A stretch of DNA of 64,000 bases from assembly GCF_040151475.1 (NCBI RefSeq), contig NZ_JBDKWG010000144.1, positions 124,001-188,000 of the forward strand, in the 5' to 3' direction. Below, one piece after another: positions 35,800 to 44,699 of this stretch. The notes beneath the pieces were generated by a model. It saw only the letters and a program-made list of their open reading frames with translations, searched no databases and was not told the origin of the DNA. Source of the DNA: CAXBNB01 sp040151475 (GTDB lineage: Bacteria; Bacteroidota; Bacteroidia; Cytophagales; Cyclobacteriaceae). The position numbers and the translations under genes are program-made. Every line of letters begins with the position of its first letter. Position 1 is the first letter of the stretch.

Positions 35800-37752
35800 T
35801 TAGTCCGAAATTAATTTTTGAAGGTTTTTTGTTATTTCAATTCTTTTATAGATAGAGTTGATTATGCTGTCATATAATTTGTCTTTTAAGATTAAATCTT
35901 CATAATCTGCATCAATATTAGGATTGTCGTTCACCTCTATTACGTAAACTTTGCCATCAATTAATTTTAGATCTACGCCATAGAGACCGTCCCCTATTAG
36001 CGCAGCTGCTTTTAAAGCCGTTTTTACAACTATTTCAGGCACTTCTTCTATCGGTAGAATTTCTGAGTCTCCATAGTTCTCTTCCACTCCTCCTTTCCAG
36101 TCGTATATTTGCCAATGTCCTTTTGACATAAAATATTTGCAGGCAAACAAGGGTTTGTTGTCAATTATTCCAATTCTCCAATCAAAGTCGGAATAGAGGA
36201 ATTCCTGACATATCACCATATCAGATTTTTTGAATAGTTCATTCAAAACAATAGTAGCTTCTTCTTTATTTTCTGCTTTCGATATCCCAAGTGAAAAGGC
36301 ACTATCAGGTTGCTTGATAACTATTGGATAATGTATATCATCCAAAACTTTTGGAGAATAGAAGTTTTTGGTCAACACCAGAGATTGTGGTGTTAATATT
36401 TTGTTTTTCTTAAAAATCTCATTTTGATATATTTTGTTTGAACATTTCATAATGGACCAGGGGTCGTCTATCACTACCAGGCCTTCTGCATAGGCCATTC
36501 TGGAAAATTCATAAGTATGGTCACTGACGCTGGTGGTTTCTCTTATGAAAAGAGCATCAAATTCATTGATTCTGTCAAAATCCGATTTACTAATGAATTC
36601 CGCATAAATCCCTTGTTTGTTGGCTGCTACTTTGAATCTGTGTAATGCTTTGGAGCATGATGGCGGAGTTTTTTCATGCGCATTCACCAGAATGGCCAGA
36701 TCATATTTGTATGTTGTCAGCTTGGTTTTATTAAACCGCTTTTTGTTAAAGTATTTTTTTGCAAATTCATTAATGTGAGTATGCTCCTCAATGGGCAGTT
36801 TATTCAAGTTGAGTACTTTTATTTCTTTAATAATCCATATATCATGCTTTATGAATTGTACTTGAAACAGGGGTGTCTCAAAAAGCTGATACAGCTTCAT
36901 TGCCAGCTTGCTGAATCCCTTGACATGTACTTGTCCAAAATAAATATTCAGACTGAAGTTACCAGTATGTACTTTTTCTAATGATGAGGAAATCAATTCT
37001 TCTATTTCTGTAGTAACGGAACGAATTATATTTATACTTCTGAAATCACTTATTGTAGTTGCGCTTGGAACTACACGTTGACCTCTTGCAGCCGCAAGAA
37101 GTGATACATAGTAACCATAACTTTGATATTTATAAGAGCTACATAGATTGAAAATTCTAAAATCAATGTTGGAATGGTAGATGGGATTTTCGATGTACTC
37201 CCTTACGGAAATAACCATAGCGTTTACATCATCAAAAGTCCATTTATGAGGCTGGTTGATAACTATAATATTTCTTATTTTCTTTTCAGGGATATTTGAA
37301 TCCAACATGATTTCCATTTTTAAGGCGTCTATATTCTGACTGTAATAATTTTTAATAATGCACAATGGTTTAAAACCCCGAGCAGCATACCATGCTAATA
37401 GTTTGCTGTTTTTATCATGTCCTTCAAGGATAATCCGGTCATAATTATGCCGTTTGGCAACTTCAAAAACATAATCAAGTATAAAATTTCCTATTCCTTT
37501 GTTTTGATAATCAGGTAATACGGCTATTGAATACAAGCGAAGGGATTTTTTATATTTGAACAGCACCAATGCACCTACTTTTACAGGATGCTTGGCAGCC
37601 GTTTCTACAATATAGACTTCCTGAAATTTACTTTTTATACTATTTGAAAGACTTTTCTTAGTACTTCTTTGATAGTTTGAAAAGGAACTGTTCTCTATTT
37701 CTTCTAAAAAAATCAGATCATCTTTGACTGATACTCTAATTTTTAGCTTCAT
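35800..37752 (-). CDS. GNAT acetyltransferase / RLAN / ATP-grasp ligase fusion (RimK-like)
   Basis: 650 residues in three parts. An N-terminal GNAT domain (about 1-155) has the acetyl-CoA loop LPDYQNKGIGNFILDYV. An RLAN region (RimK-like ATP-grasp N-terminal domain, about 165-390) follows. The ATP-grasp domain (about 400-635) has PIVIKQPDSAFSLGISKA, QEFLYSDFDWRIGI and the metal-binding VIEVNDNPNID. ATP-grasp ligases form amide bonds through acyl phosphates; RimK adds glutamate to ribosomal protein S6. With a fused acetyltransferase the product may be a modified peptide or small amide. The substrate is unknown. It lies between an intact and a broken ywbE. Confidence 0.87.
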   Translation of the reverse strand: MKLKIRVSVKDDLIFLEEIENSSFSNYQRSTKKSLSNSIKSKFQEVYIVETAAKHPVKVGALVLFKYKKSLRLYSIAVLPDYQNKGIGNFILDYVFEVAKRHNYDRIILEGHDKNSKLLAWYAARGFKPLCIIKNYYSQNIDALKMEIMLDSNIPEKKIRNIIVINQPHKWTFDDVNAMVISVREYIENPIYHSNIDFRIFNLCSSYKYQSYGYYVSLLAAARGQRVVPSATTISDFRSINIIRSVTTEIEELISSSLEKVHTGNFSLNIYFGQVHVKGFSKLAMKLYQLFETPLFQVQFIKHDIWIIKEIKVLNLNKLPIEEHTHINEFAKKYFNKKRFNKTKLTTYKYDLAILVNAHEKTPPSCSKALHRFKVAANKQGIYAEFISKSDFDRINEFDALFIRETTSVSDHTYEFSRMAYAEGLVVIDDPWSIMKCSNKIYQNEIFKKNKILTPQSLVLTKNFYSPKVLDDIHYPIVIKQPDSAFSLGISKAENKEEATIVLNELFKKSDMVICQEFLYSDFDWRIGIIDNKPLFACKYFMSKGHWQIYDWKGGVEENYGDSEILPIEEVPEIVVKTALKAAALIGDGLYGVDLKLIDGKVYVIEVNDNPNIDADYEDLILKDKLYDSIINSIYKRIEITKNLQKLISD

Positions 37753-38203
37753 TTTTCAGTCGAAACCATTGTTTTGTGAAAAGGGTTATTGATTGTATTT
37801 AATCTAATTAAGAAAGGACTCATCTGTTTCAGTATTTAAAAGGCATAGTTATTTAAAATTTCAAGAAACATTACATTTTTAAGATTGAAATTTTTAGAGA
37901 GAGTAAAGTAAAAGGATGTAAATCAAATGGTGGAATATGAACGAGATGTTAAAGTGGGGGCAAGTTTAGAAATGGTTCAAAATCATCATCAATGCGCCAG
38001 AAAATTGGCTGAAGGTATTGTGAAAAGACTTTTGACCAAATCACATACATGGAATCAGGTAAGGTAAGTAGGGTTGAGAACATACTCGATAGATCAGGAA
38101 TGCTTCATAATGAAAGAACCGTTCATGGTGTCTTTTGACACATAACAAAAACTTCAAACATAATTTTCAGTCTTTTTTATGATATGCCCGTATCATTATC
38201 TCT
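37753..38203. other. 451-base gap between the ATP-grasp and EamA genes
   Basis: Contains only the broken ywbE copy (37927-38090). The remaining flanks are AT-rich with no reading frame, terminator or clear promoter that I can support. Confidence 0.6.
37927..38090 (+). pseudogene. decayed ywbE copy
   Basis: Clear nucleotide similarity to 35446-35655. The part encoding DVKVGASLEMVQNHHQ and EGIVKRLLTKS is in frame; then about 25 bases are missing and the frame shifts, hitting a stop within seven codons. The original frame resumes as ESGKVSRVENILD, but its own stop is lost. The conserved C-terminal half cannot be translated as one protein. A sequencing error would have to remove 25 bases, so decay is much more likely. 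Confidence 0.85.
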
Positions 38204-39076
38204 ATGCGATCAAATAACCTTCCATTGTTTGCTGTTCCGGCTCTTATTTGGGGTTCCACATGGTTTGTGATTACTTACCAATTGGGCAGTGTGGATCCGT
38301 TGATTTCTGTTGTTTACCGCTACCTGATAGCTGGTGTACTGTTGTTGGGTTATTGTCTGGCCAAAGGTGTGAACATGATATTCTCTTTAAAAGATCATGT
38401 GTTTATGGTTTTTCAAGGAATATTACTTTTTGGAGTCAACTACTGGCTGGTGTATGAGGCGGAGCAGTACATTGCCAGTGCATTGGTGGCTGTGGCATTT
38501 TCTACGGTTATATTTATGAACTCCGGTTTTGGTGCGCTTTTTCTGGGCAGGCAAATTAATAAAAAGGTAATTACTGCCGCTGTAGCAGGGCTTTGTGGTA
38601 CTGTACTTATTTTTTGGGGAGAATTGTCTAAAATGCAAATGTCCGGAGATACATTGAAAGGAACTATTTTGGCTGTTGGTTCAGTCGTACTTGCTTCATT
38701 GGGAAATATTACATCAGCAAGAAACTCTCAGGAGAAAATACCGGTATTGCAAGCCAATACATTTGGTATGCTTTACGGTTGTACGTTGATGGCAATAGTT
38801 GCACTCATATTGGGTCGCCCATTTACATTTGATGTTTCTGCGCCCTATGTACTTTCTCTTATTTACCTTTCACTATTTGGTTCTATTGTAGCATTTGGTA
38901 CTTACCTTACTCTGGTTGGCAGAATAGGAGCAGACAAAGCTGCCTACGCTTTAGTGATTATACCCGTAATTGCGATTGTGATGTCATTAATCTTTGAAGA
39001 CTATCAGATTACACTGAGTACATTCATTGGTGTTTTGCTTATATTGGGTGGAAATATATTGGCACTGAGGAAATGA
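38204..39076 (+). CDS. EamA/DMT-superfamily transporter
   Basis: 290 residues with ten predicted helices in two EamA repeats. PALIWGSTWFVITYQLG opens the first repeat and VALILGRPFTFD leads to the second; YRYLIAGVLLLGY and ILLILGGNILALRK are typical. DMT transporters of this type export metabolites or amino acids; the substrate cannot be read from sequence. It converges on the amt gene, with a shared intergenic hairpin that best fits amt termination. Confidence 0.88.
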   Translation: MRSNNLPLFAVPALIWGSTWFVITYQLGSVDPLISVVYRYLIAGVLLLGYCLAKGVNMIFSLKDHVFMVFQGILLFGVNYWLVYEAEQYIASALVAVAFSTVIFMNSGFGALFLGRQINKKVITAAVAGLCGTVLIFWGELSKMQMSGDTLKGTILAVGSVVLASLGNITSARNSQEKIPVLQANTFGMLYGCTLMAIVALILGRPFTFDVSAPYVLSLIYLSLFGSIVAFGTYLTLVGRIGADKAAYALVIIPVIAIVMSLIFEDYQITLSTFIGVLLILGGNILALRK

Positions 39077-39092
39077 TTTCCTGTTGTATATC

Positions 39093-39123
39093 AAAAGCCC
39101 ACTTCTGAATGAAATGGACTTTT
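39093..39123 (-). terminator. terminator-like hairpin for amt
   Basis: On the minus strand AAAAGTCCATTTC pairs with GAAGTGGGCTTTT through 13 pairs including two G:U wobbles, with a five-base loop and terminal Ts. On the plus strand the same positions are C:A mismatches, so it favours the minus-strand transcript of amt. Confidence 0.6.
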
Positions 39124-39134
39124 TGTGACTTAGG

Positions 39135-40436
39135 TCAATTGTCTAATGCAGTATCAAAGCTTTCTTCTCCATGATACCCAATGTCCATTCCCTGATCTTC
39201 AAGATTGCGGTCAATCCTGCCACCACCGGTTATCAGTGTAGTTAATTTAAACAGTATGGCAGAGCCTACGCCGGCAAAAGCTATTGTTGCCAATACAGCT
39301 ACCAGTTGAGACCAGACTTGTCCGGGGTTTCCATAAAAAAGTCCTGTTGCATCGTTTATCTCAGGGTTTGCTAAAAAGCCCGTGGCAATGGCTCCAAATA
39401 TTCCAACCAGACCGTGAATACCAAATACGTCCAGAGTATCGTCATACCCCAACATGTTTTTGAGTTTAACTACACCAAAGTAGCCGATAGCTCCGGAGAA
39501 TATGCCAATTATTAAGGCTCCCGTAACATCTACGTAACCGGAAGCAGGTGTTATACCTACAAGTCCTGAAACTACTCCTGATGCTGAGCCCAGTAATGTT
39601 GGTTTTTTATCTGAAGTTGACCATTCTATTATCAGCCAGGTAAGTCCACCTGCTGCGGCAGCTACGTTTGTTACCAGTAGAGCATTGGCTGCAATAAAGT
39701 CTGCAGCCAGTTGACTGCCACCATTGAAGCCAAACCAGCCAAACCAAAGAAGTGAGCTGCCCAGTAGCATTAATTTTGTGGAGGAAGGTCGGTTATCATC
39801 ATTGTTGTGACCTCTTCTGTTGCCTAGCATATATGCCAATACAAGTCCGGATATTCCGGCGTTGATATGAATGACGGTACCTCCGGCAAAATCCAATTCA
39901 CCATGATTGCTGAGTATTCCTCCACCCCATACCATGTGTGCAATCGGAGAGTAAATCAGAGCTACCCAAAGGATAGAAAATATAATCCACGTGGAAAATT
40001 TCACTCTTTCAATAATAGATCCACTAACCAATGCCACAGCTATGGCTGCAAATGTTCCCTGAAACATTACATACAAAAAGTGGGGGATTGTGCCGGAGAG
40101 GTCGTTGATTTTAATGCTATTCAACATAAAATATTCAAAACCTCCTATAAAGTCATTTCCTGTGCCGAAAGCAAAGCTATACCCGATAACAACCCATACA
40201 ACGGTAGCTGTACAAAAAGCGGTGTAACTCATCCCAATTGTATTTAAAACACTTTTTCTTTGAGTCAATCCTCCGTAAAATAAGGTGAGGCCAGCGGGGG
40301 TCATAAGCATGACCAATGCCGTGGCTATCAGCATCCAGGCCGTATCTCCTGTACTAATTCCGGTACTGTCTTGTGAATAACCGCAGAATGGTACTGCTAA
40401 CGCCATCGTGAGGGCGGTAATAAATTTCCGATTCAT
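39135..40436 (-). CDS. amt: ammonium transporter
   Basis: 433 residues: a cleaved-type N-terminal segment (about 1-22), then about eleven helices. AWMLIATALVMLMTPAGLTLFYGGL, in two overlapping conserved pieces, opens the Amt domain; HINAGISGLVLAYMLGNRRG and DVFGIHGLVGIFGAIATG carry the two pore histidines. It conducts ammonium into the cell for nitrogen assimilation. No glnK/glnB gene lies next to it, which is unusual for an amt locus. An inverted repeat sits about 120 bases upstream of the start. Confidence 0.95.
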   Translation of the reverse strand: MNRKFITALTMALAVPFCGYSQDSTGISTGDTAWMLIATALVMLMTPAGLTLFYGGLTQRKSVLNTIGMSYTAFCTATVVWVVIGYSFAFGTGNDFIGGFEYFMLNSIKINDLSGTIPHFLYVMFQGTFAAIAVALVSGSIIERVKFSTWIIFSILWVALIYSPIAHMVWGGGILSNHGELDFAGGTVIHINAGISGLVLAYMLGNRRGHNNDDNRPSSTKLMLLGSSLLWFGWFGFNGGSQLAADFIAANALLVTNVAAAAGGLTWLIIEWSTSDKKPTLLGSASGVVSGLVGITPASGYVDVTGALIIGIFSGAIGYFGVVKLKNMLGYDDTLDVFGIHGLVGIFGAIATGFLANPEINDATGLFYGNPGQVWSQLVAVLATIAFAGVGSAILFKLTTLITGGGRIDRNLEDQGMDIGYHGEESFDTALDN

Positions 40437-40788
40437 AGTTGAAAGTTTTAGTTTAATTTTATTCGTATTGTAGTGATACTAATGTATTATTATTAGTTTA
40501 TGCATTATATATCACCCTGTGGGGAATAAATTATTGCAATTATAATTAAAGAAGGATAATTTATTATCCCTATAATAGGATATGTGTATTTATTGCGATA
40601 GAAATTTGTAGCTGTCTTTATATTTTCTTCTGATTTATTTTAAATATTAAAAGAGAACCGTACTATCCATTTTTGACCATTGTCTTTTGTATTTTGATGA
40701 AATCAGGAGAATAAGTGACATCTCCATCAATAAATCTTTTTTGTAAATTATATTTAGAGCATGTTCTCACCATTCTCTAAATTAATGT
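40437..40788. other. 352-base divergent intergenic region (amt / DUF5009 gene)
   Basis: No gene seen. Very AT-rich. It should hold the promoters of both divergent genes. The only structured element I see is the inverted repeat at 40554-40569. Confidence 0.6.
40554..40569. promoter_or_regulatory. inverted repeat upstream of amt, possible operator
   Basis: GGATAAT, TT, ATTATCC: perfect 7-bp arms around two bases, 118 bases upstream of the amt start. The dyad size suits a dimeric regulator. Chance occurrence in AT-rich DNA is possible. Confidence 0.35.
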
Positions 40789-41886
40789 ATGTCAAATCAG
40801 GTAAGTAGGTTGATCTCTCTGGATGCAATGAGAGGGTTTACCATTGCAGCAATGGTTTTGGTTAATTTTCCCGGAAATGAAAACCATGTGTTTGCTCCAT
40901 TGAAACATACTGTTTGGAACGGGCTCACTCCAACAGATATCATCGCACCATTCTTTTTGTTTATTGTGGGTGTTTCGATTGCACTGGCTTATACCAGGAG
41001 ATTGGAAAAAGGAGTACCCATGAAGGACATGTACATGAAAATTGTTACCCGGTCCCTGAAAATATTTGCAGTAGGTATATTTCTGAACCTCTTACCCAAT
41101 TTCGATTTCTCTGACCTGCGGTGGACAGGAACTTTGCCCAGAATAGCCATTGTATTCTTTGCCTGCTCGTTTATTTTTTTTAAGACAAATTGGAAAACTC
41201 AGGCATGGATCGGAGCGATTACTTTGGTGGCTTATTGGCTTGCAATGACCCTGATTCCAACTCCCGGATTAGGAGGGGTGATGTTGGAGCCGGGACAAAA
41301 TCTGGCCGCATGGATAGACAGTAAATATTTGCCCGGGAAAATGTGGCAGGGCACCTGGGATCCTGAAGGTATATTGAGCACTTTTCCCTCTATTGTTTCG
41401 GGAATTACAGGAATGCTGGCTGGTGCAATCATGCTCAACAATAGGGAGAAGGAAATCAAGGTAATCCATTTGATGGTGATAGGCTTTTTTATGATTATTG
41501 CCGGATATGTATGGGGATTGACTTTTCCCGTCAATGAAAATATCTGGACAAGCTCTTTTGTGTTTGTCACTTCCGGAATAGCATTTATGGCACTGGGTAC
41601 CTACTACTTTCTGGTGGACATGCAGGGGCACACTCAAGGAACTAAACCCGGAATTATCTTCGGTGCAAATGCCATAACGGTATATGTGTTGGCAGATGTT
41701 TTTGCATTGGTTTTTTATATCATGGAAATTGGGGGACAGGGAATCAATATGCACTTTTTCGATTTGGCTACAGGGTTGGGTATGGCACCTAAGCTGGCCA
41801 GTATGATTTACGCCCTGCTATTTGTGTGTGTCAATTTCGTACCTGCTTATGTTTTGTACAAAAAGAAAATATTTATCAAGCTTTAG
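40789..41886 (+). CDS. DUF5009/NagX-like membrane acetyltransferase family protein
   Basis: 365 residues, about ten transmembrane helices. The N-terminal signature is RLISLDAMRGFTIAAMVLVN, followed by a His-containing KHTVWNGLTPTDIIAPFFLFIVG, which spans the conserved W-x-G-x-x-x-x-D feature of the HGSNAT/NagX family. Human HGSNAT acetylates terminal glucosamine of heparan sulfate across the lysosomal membrane; bacterial NagX-like proteins are linked to amino-sugar metabolism. A sialate O-acetylesterase-like gene follows in the same direction. Confidence 0.83.
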   Translation: MSNQVSRLISLDAMRGFTIAAMVLVNFPGNENHVFAPLKHTVWNGLTPTDIIAPFFLFIVGVSIALAYTRRLEKGVPMKDMYMKIVTRSLKIFAVGIFLNLLPNFDFSDLRWTGTLPRIAIVFFACSFIFFKTNWKTQAWIGAITLVAYWLAMTLIPTPGLGGVMLEPGQNLAAWIDSKYLPGKMWQGTWDPEGILSTFPSIVSGITGMLAGAIMLNNREKEIKVIHLMVIGFFMIIAGYVWGLTFPVNENIWTSSFVFVTSGIAFMALGTYYFLVDMQGHTQGTKPGIIFGANAITVYVLADVFALVFYIMEIGGQGINMHFFDLATGLGMAPKLASMIYALLFVCVNFVPAYVLYKKKIFIKL

Positions 41887-42072
41887 GCAATATCATCAAA
41901 AGATTGCCAGTAACAGTAGAGCAACATTGATTTCGTTTCTGCCAAAGAAACGTGATAGTCTTTTTTATTATGGAATTTCTACAGATTTAGTTTATCTTCA
42001 AAACCTGTTGGATGATAATGTAGCATTGAATTGGCTTCATTATGAAAAATTTCATAACATTTTAGACTAAAC
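41887..42072. other. gap with degenerate sequence shared with 44.6 kb
   Basis: The 186 bases before the acetylesterase gene hold one copy (41984-42003) of a 20-base exact repeat, with weaker similarity to its left. A small overlapping reading frame here (to 42070) is not convincing as a gene. Confidence 0.5.
41984..42003. repeat. 20-base direct repeat, copy 1
   Basis: Identical over 20 bases to 44680-44699, beginning GATTTAG and ending TTCAAAA. In both copies the frame through it reads DLVYLQN, preceded by a partly similar stretch (RDSLFYYGIST versus RRSLSDYGNSI), which suggests remnants of one dispersed element. Confidence 0.6.
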
Positions 42073-43497
42073 ATGAAAAATTTTGCATTAAATCGTTTGT
42101 TACTTTTTAGTTTCGTTCTGCTGATTTCAAGTCAAGCCCAATCGAAAGTAAGGTTGCCTTCTGTTTTTAGCTCGAACATGGTGCTTCAGCAAAACAAAGA
42201 AGTAGCCATTTGGGGATGGGCAAGCCCGGCAGAGAAAGTGAAAATTACCGGGAGTTGGAACAACAAGACAGTAGAAACCACTACGGATAGAGGAGCTAAG
42301 TGGAGGACAGTTATTCAGACTCCTGTTGCTGGAGGCCCCTTCACTATTACCATAGAAGGACAAAATACCCTGGTGTTAGAAAACGTCCTGGTTGGTGAAG
42401 TATGGCTTTGTTCCGGCCAGTCCAATATGGAATCGTCTGCAACTCATGGTTATTCTTTCAACAATGCCAAAGAAGAAATAGCAAATTCTGATTACCCCAA
42501 TATCCGCCTGTTTCATGTAGAAAAAGCAACGTCAGATTCACGGCAGGAAGACCTGACAGGTGCCTGGACAGTGTGTGGTACTGAAACCATGAAGACATTC
42601 AGTGGAACAGCTTACTTTTTTGGAAGAGAGTTGCATAAGAAACTGGATATCCCTATTGGATTGATTCATTCCAGTTGGGGTGGTACGGCTGCTGAGGTAT
42701 GGACGGATAAGGAAGTGATTGATGCTGATCCTCAACTGTCGGAGAATGCTGCTAAAATACCGGTTTACGACTGGTGGCCGATGAAAAGCGGTTCGGCTTT
42801 TAATGCGATGATTGCTCCGGTTATTCCTTATGGCATTGCAGGGGCTATCTGGTATCAGGGAGAGACAAATACTGTTGCGCCCTTGAATTACAGAAAACTA
42901 TTTCCGGCTATGATCAAAGACTGGAGAGAAGAGTGGGGATACGAATTCCCTTTTTATTATGTGCAGATTGCTCCATTTAAGTACGATCAGCCATACAAAG
43001 GGGTTTTGCTAAGAGAAGCGCAGTTTAAATCAATGTCAGTGCCCAATACCGGAATGGTAGTGATCAGTGACATTGGTGATATTAGCAATATCCATCCAAC
43101 CAACAAGCAGGATGTGGGATATCGTTTGGGGCAATGGGCTTTGGCTAAAACTTATCACAAACCTGATGTGGTTTACTCAGGCCCTGTGTATAAGGAAATG
43201 AAGATTGAAGGTGAAAAGGTCAGATTGATGTTTGATTATGCTGAAAAAGGGCTGGTTGCAAAAGGAGGTGATTTGACTTACTTTGAAATAGCCGGAGAGG
43301 ATCAGCAGTTTGTACCTGCAAAAGCTAAAATTACCGGAAACACTATTGAAGTATTCAACAAAAAAATCAAAAAACCGATTGCCGTTCGGTTTGCCTGGGA
43401 CAACATTGCCGAACCCAATCTATTTAATACCGAAGGTTTACCTGCATCTTCCTTTAGAACCGATGATTGGGAGATAGTGATTCAGGAGAAGAAATGA
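42073..43497 (+). CDS. sialate O-acetylesterase-like SGNH hydrolase
   Basis: 474 residues with a signal peptide (SSQAQS, about residue 24). VRLPSVFSSNMVLQQNKEVAIWGWA opens the N-terminal beta-sandwich, here split into its two conserved halves. The SGNH nucleophile is Ser117 in CSGQSNMES; IWYQGETN is the block with the supporting Gln/Glu, and DIHPTNKQDVG-like residues (ISNIHPTNKQDVGYRL) carry the His. The family removes acetyl groups from sialic acids, xylan or other glycans in the periplasm. It follows the NagX-like gene and may handle acetylated sugars with it. Confidence 0.9.
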   Translation: MKNFALNRLLLFSFVLLISSQAQSKVRLPSVFSSNMVLQQNKEVAIWGWASPAEKVKITGSWNNKTVETTTDRGAKWRTVIQTPVAGGPFTITIEGQNTLVLENVLVGEVWLCSGQSNMESSATHGYSFNNAKEEIANSDYPNIRLFHVEKATSDSRQEDLTGAWTVCGTETMKTFSGTAYFFGRELHKKLDIPIGLIHSSWGGTAAEVWTDKEVIDADPQLSENAAKIPVYDWWPMKSGSAFNAMIAPVIPYGIAGAIWYQGETNTVAPLNYRKLFPAMIKDWREEWGYEFPFYYVQIAPFKYDQPYKGVLLREAQFKSMSVPNTGMVVISDIGDISNIHPTNKQDVGYRLGQWALAKTYHKPDVVYSGPVYKEMKIEGEKVRLMFDYAEKGLVAKGGDLTYFEIAGEDQQFVPAKAKITGNTIEVFNKKIKKPIAVRFAWDNIAEPNLFNTEGLPASSFRTDDWEIVIQEKK

Positions 43498-43624
43498 TTT
43501 GATGGGTAAGTCGGGTGTGAAACCAACAGAAAAGTAATCGAAAATTATGTCCCGTTATTCCATTATTATTAAAGTCACAATAAAAGCTGATTTAGGTCAT
43601 GGATTATGGAGGTAATAAATGCTT

Positions 43625-43641
43625 GGTTTACATATTAAACC
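43625..43641. promoter_or_regulatory. short hairpin or dyad before the universal stress gene
   Basis: GGTTTA and TAAACC (43625-43630 and 43636-43641) around CATAT, ending nine bases before the start codon. It could be an operator or a small leader hairpin. Weak evidence. Confidence 0.3.
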
Positions 43642-43650
43642 TCTTAAGTC

Positions 43651-44484
43651 ATGAAAACTATTATTATTGCCACCGATTATTCTGCTGTTGCCAGTAATGC
43701 CCTTCAATATGCCGCTAACCTGGCATGTGTAGTCAATGCCGACTTAGTGCTTTTCAATACTTATCATTTAAGTGGCCATGCCAGTAACGCACTGATTACT
43801 CCTATGGAAATAGACCGAATGGTTAGTAAAAATGAGAAACATATGCAGGAGTTAGCCAATGAAACGGCTCAAAAATACCATTTGAATGTTACGTGGGTTA
43901 GCAAAATGAATGATACTGTAGAAGAATTGGAAAAGTATGTGAATACACACAGTGCTGATTTGGTAGTAATGGGTATGGAAAGTAACCTTATAGAATACAC
44001 TCTATTTGGGAATACTACCACCAAGGCTATCCAACGCTTGAAATTTCCTGTATTGGTGGTGCCCAATGATGTTCCTTTTAAGCCTATAGAAAGAATCTTG
44101 TATGCTTATGACCAGAACTTTTTAGATCAACACAACCACCTTGATTTAATGAAGGAAATTGCCAGAAAGTTTGAAGCAAAACTTCAGGTATTTCATGTAG
44201 AAACCAAAACAAAAGATGCGGTGCACACCCCTCATCAGGATCAGGCGGTTGGTACTATTGATCATATACTGGAAGACGTTGACCATACCTATAGCATAGT
44301 GGAAAATCCAAGAATTGCAGAAGGGATAATCCATGAAGTAGAGGTATATCAGGCTGATATATTGGCTATGGTACCCCATAAACAAGGTTTTTTAGAATCA
44401 TTATTGAAGGGTAGTACTACTCGTAAAATGGCACTAACAATCCGTATTCCATTGTTGGTATTGCCCAACATAAACGTGAATTGA
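43651..44484 (+). CDS. universal stress protein with two Usp domains
   Basis: 277 residues. The first Usp domain (about 1-140) has IIIATDYSAVASNALQYAANLA at its start and the ATP-loop type sequence GMESNLIEYTLFGNTTTKAI. The second (about 145-275) is more diverged but ends with PHKQGFLESLLKGSTTRKMALT, so both have a G-rich nucleotide loop. Tandem Usp proteins bind ATP or act in stress survival. Monocistronic by position; the restriction-modification island starts about 0.4 kb downstream. Confidence 0.9.
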   Translation: MKTIIIATDYSAVASNALQYAANLACVVNADLVLFNTYHLSGHASNALITPMEIDRMVSKNEKHMQELANETAQKYHLNVTWVSKMNDTVEELEKYVNTHSADLVVMGMESNLIEYTLFGNTTTKAIQRLKFPVLVVPNDVPFKPIERILYAYDQNFLDQHNHLDLMKEIARKFEAKLQVFHVETKTKDAVHTPHQDQAVGTIDHILEDVDHTYSIVENPRIAEGIIHEVEVYQADILAMVPHKQGFLESLLKGSTTRKMALTIRIPLLVLPNINVN

Positions 44485-44626
44485 AGTGGCTATAGATCCT
44501 ATTAATTATGGCTTACCTACCCATCTTTTAAAAGGATTAGTGGAATAATTATGATCCAGAGATGAAATGATCAGATATTTGTTCCTAATGTGGCTAAAAG
44601 CAAAAGTCACTCAGGAGCTTCTTTTG

Positions 44627-44640
44627 GCTGGTGCACCAGC
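44627..44640. repeat. perfect 14-base palindrome
   Basis: GCTGGTGCACCAGC is fully self-complementary. It is about 220 bases upstream of the HTH gene. It could be part of a repeat-element hairpin or a regulator site; no second copy was seen in the window. Confidence 0.5.
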
Positions 44641-44679
44641 AAATGACGAAGGAGTCTCTCTGATTATGGTAATTCCATT

Positions 44680-44699
44680 GATTTAGTTTATCTTCAAAA
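44680..44699. repeat. 20-base direct repeat, copy 2
   Basis: Identical to 41984-42003. The flanks are only partly similar between copies. Confidence 0.6.

Noticed and set aside
41269..41754. 161-codon antisense frame within the NagX-like gene
   Set aside because: Entirely inside a well-supported gene and rich in His/Cys as expected for an artefact frame.
41822..42070. 82-codon reading frame after the NagX-like gene
   Set aside because: It begins inside the upstream gene, has no family features and runs through the degenerate repeat; more likely a remnant than a gene.
44627..44640. Palindrome as binding site (C-box) of the restriction controller
   Set aside because: It is more than 200 bases from the gene, has no repeated box and does not look like known C-boxes; kept only as a repeat.
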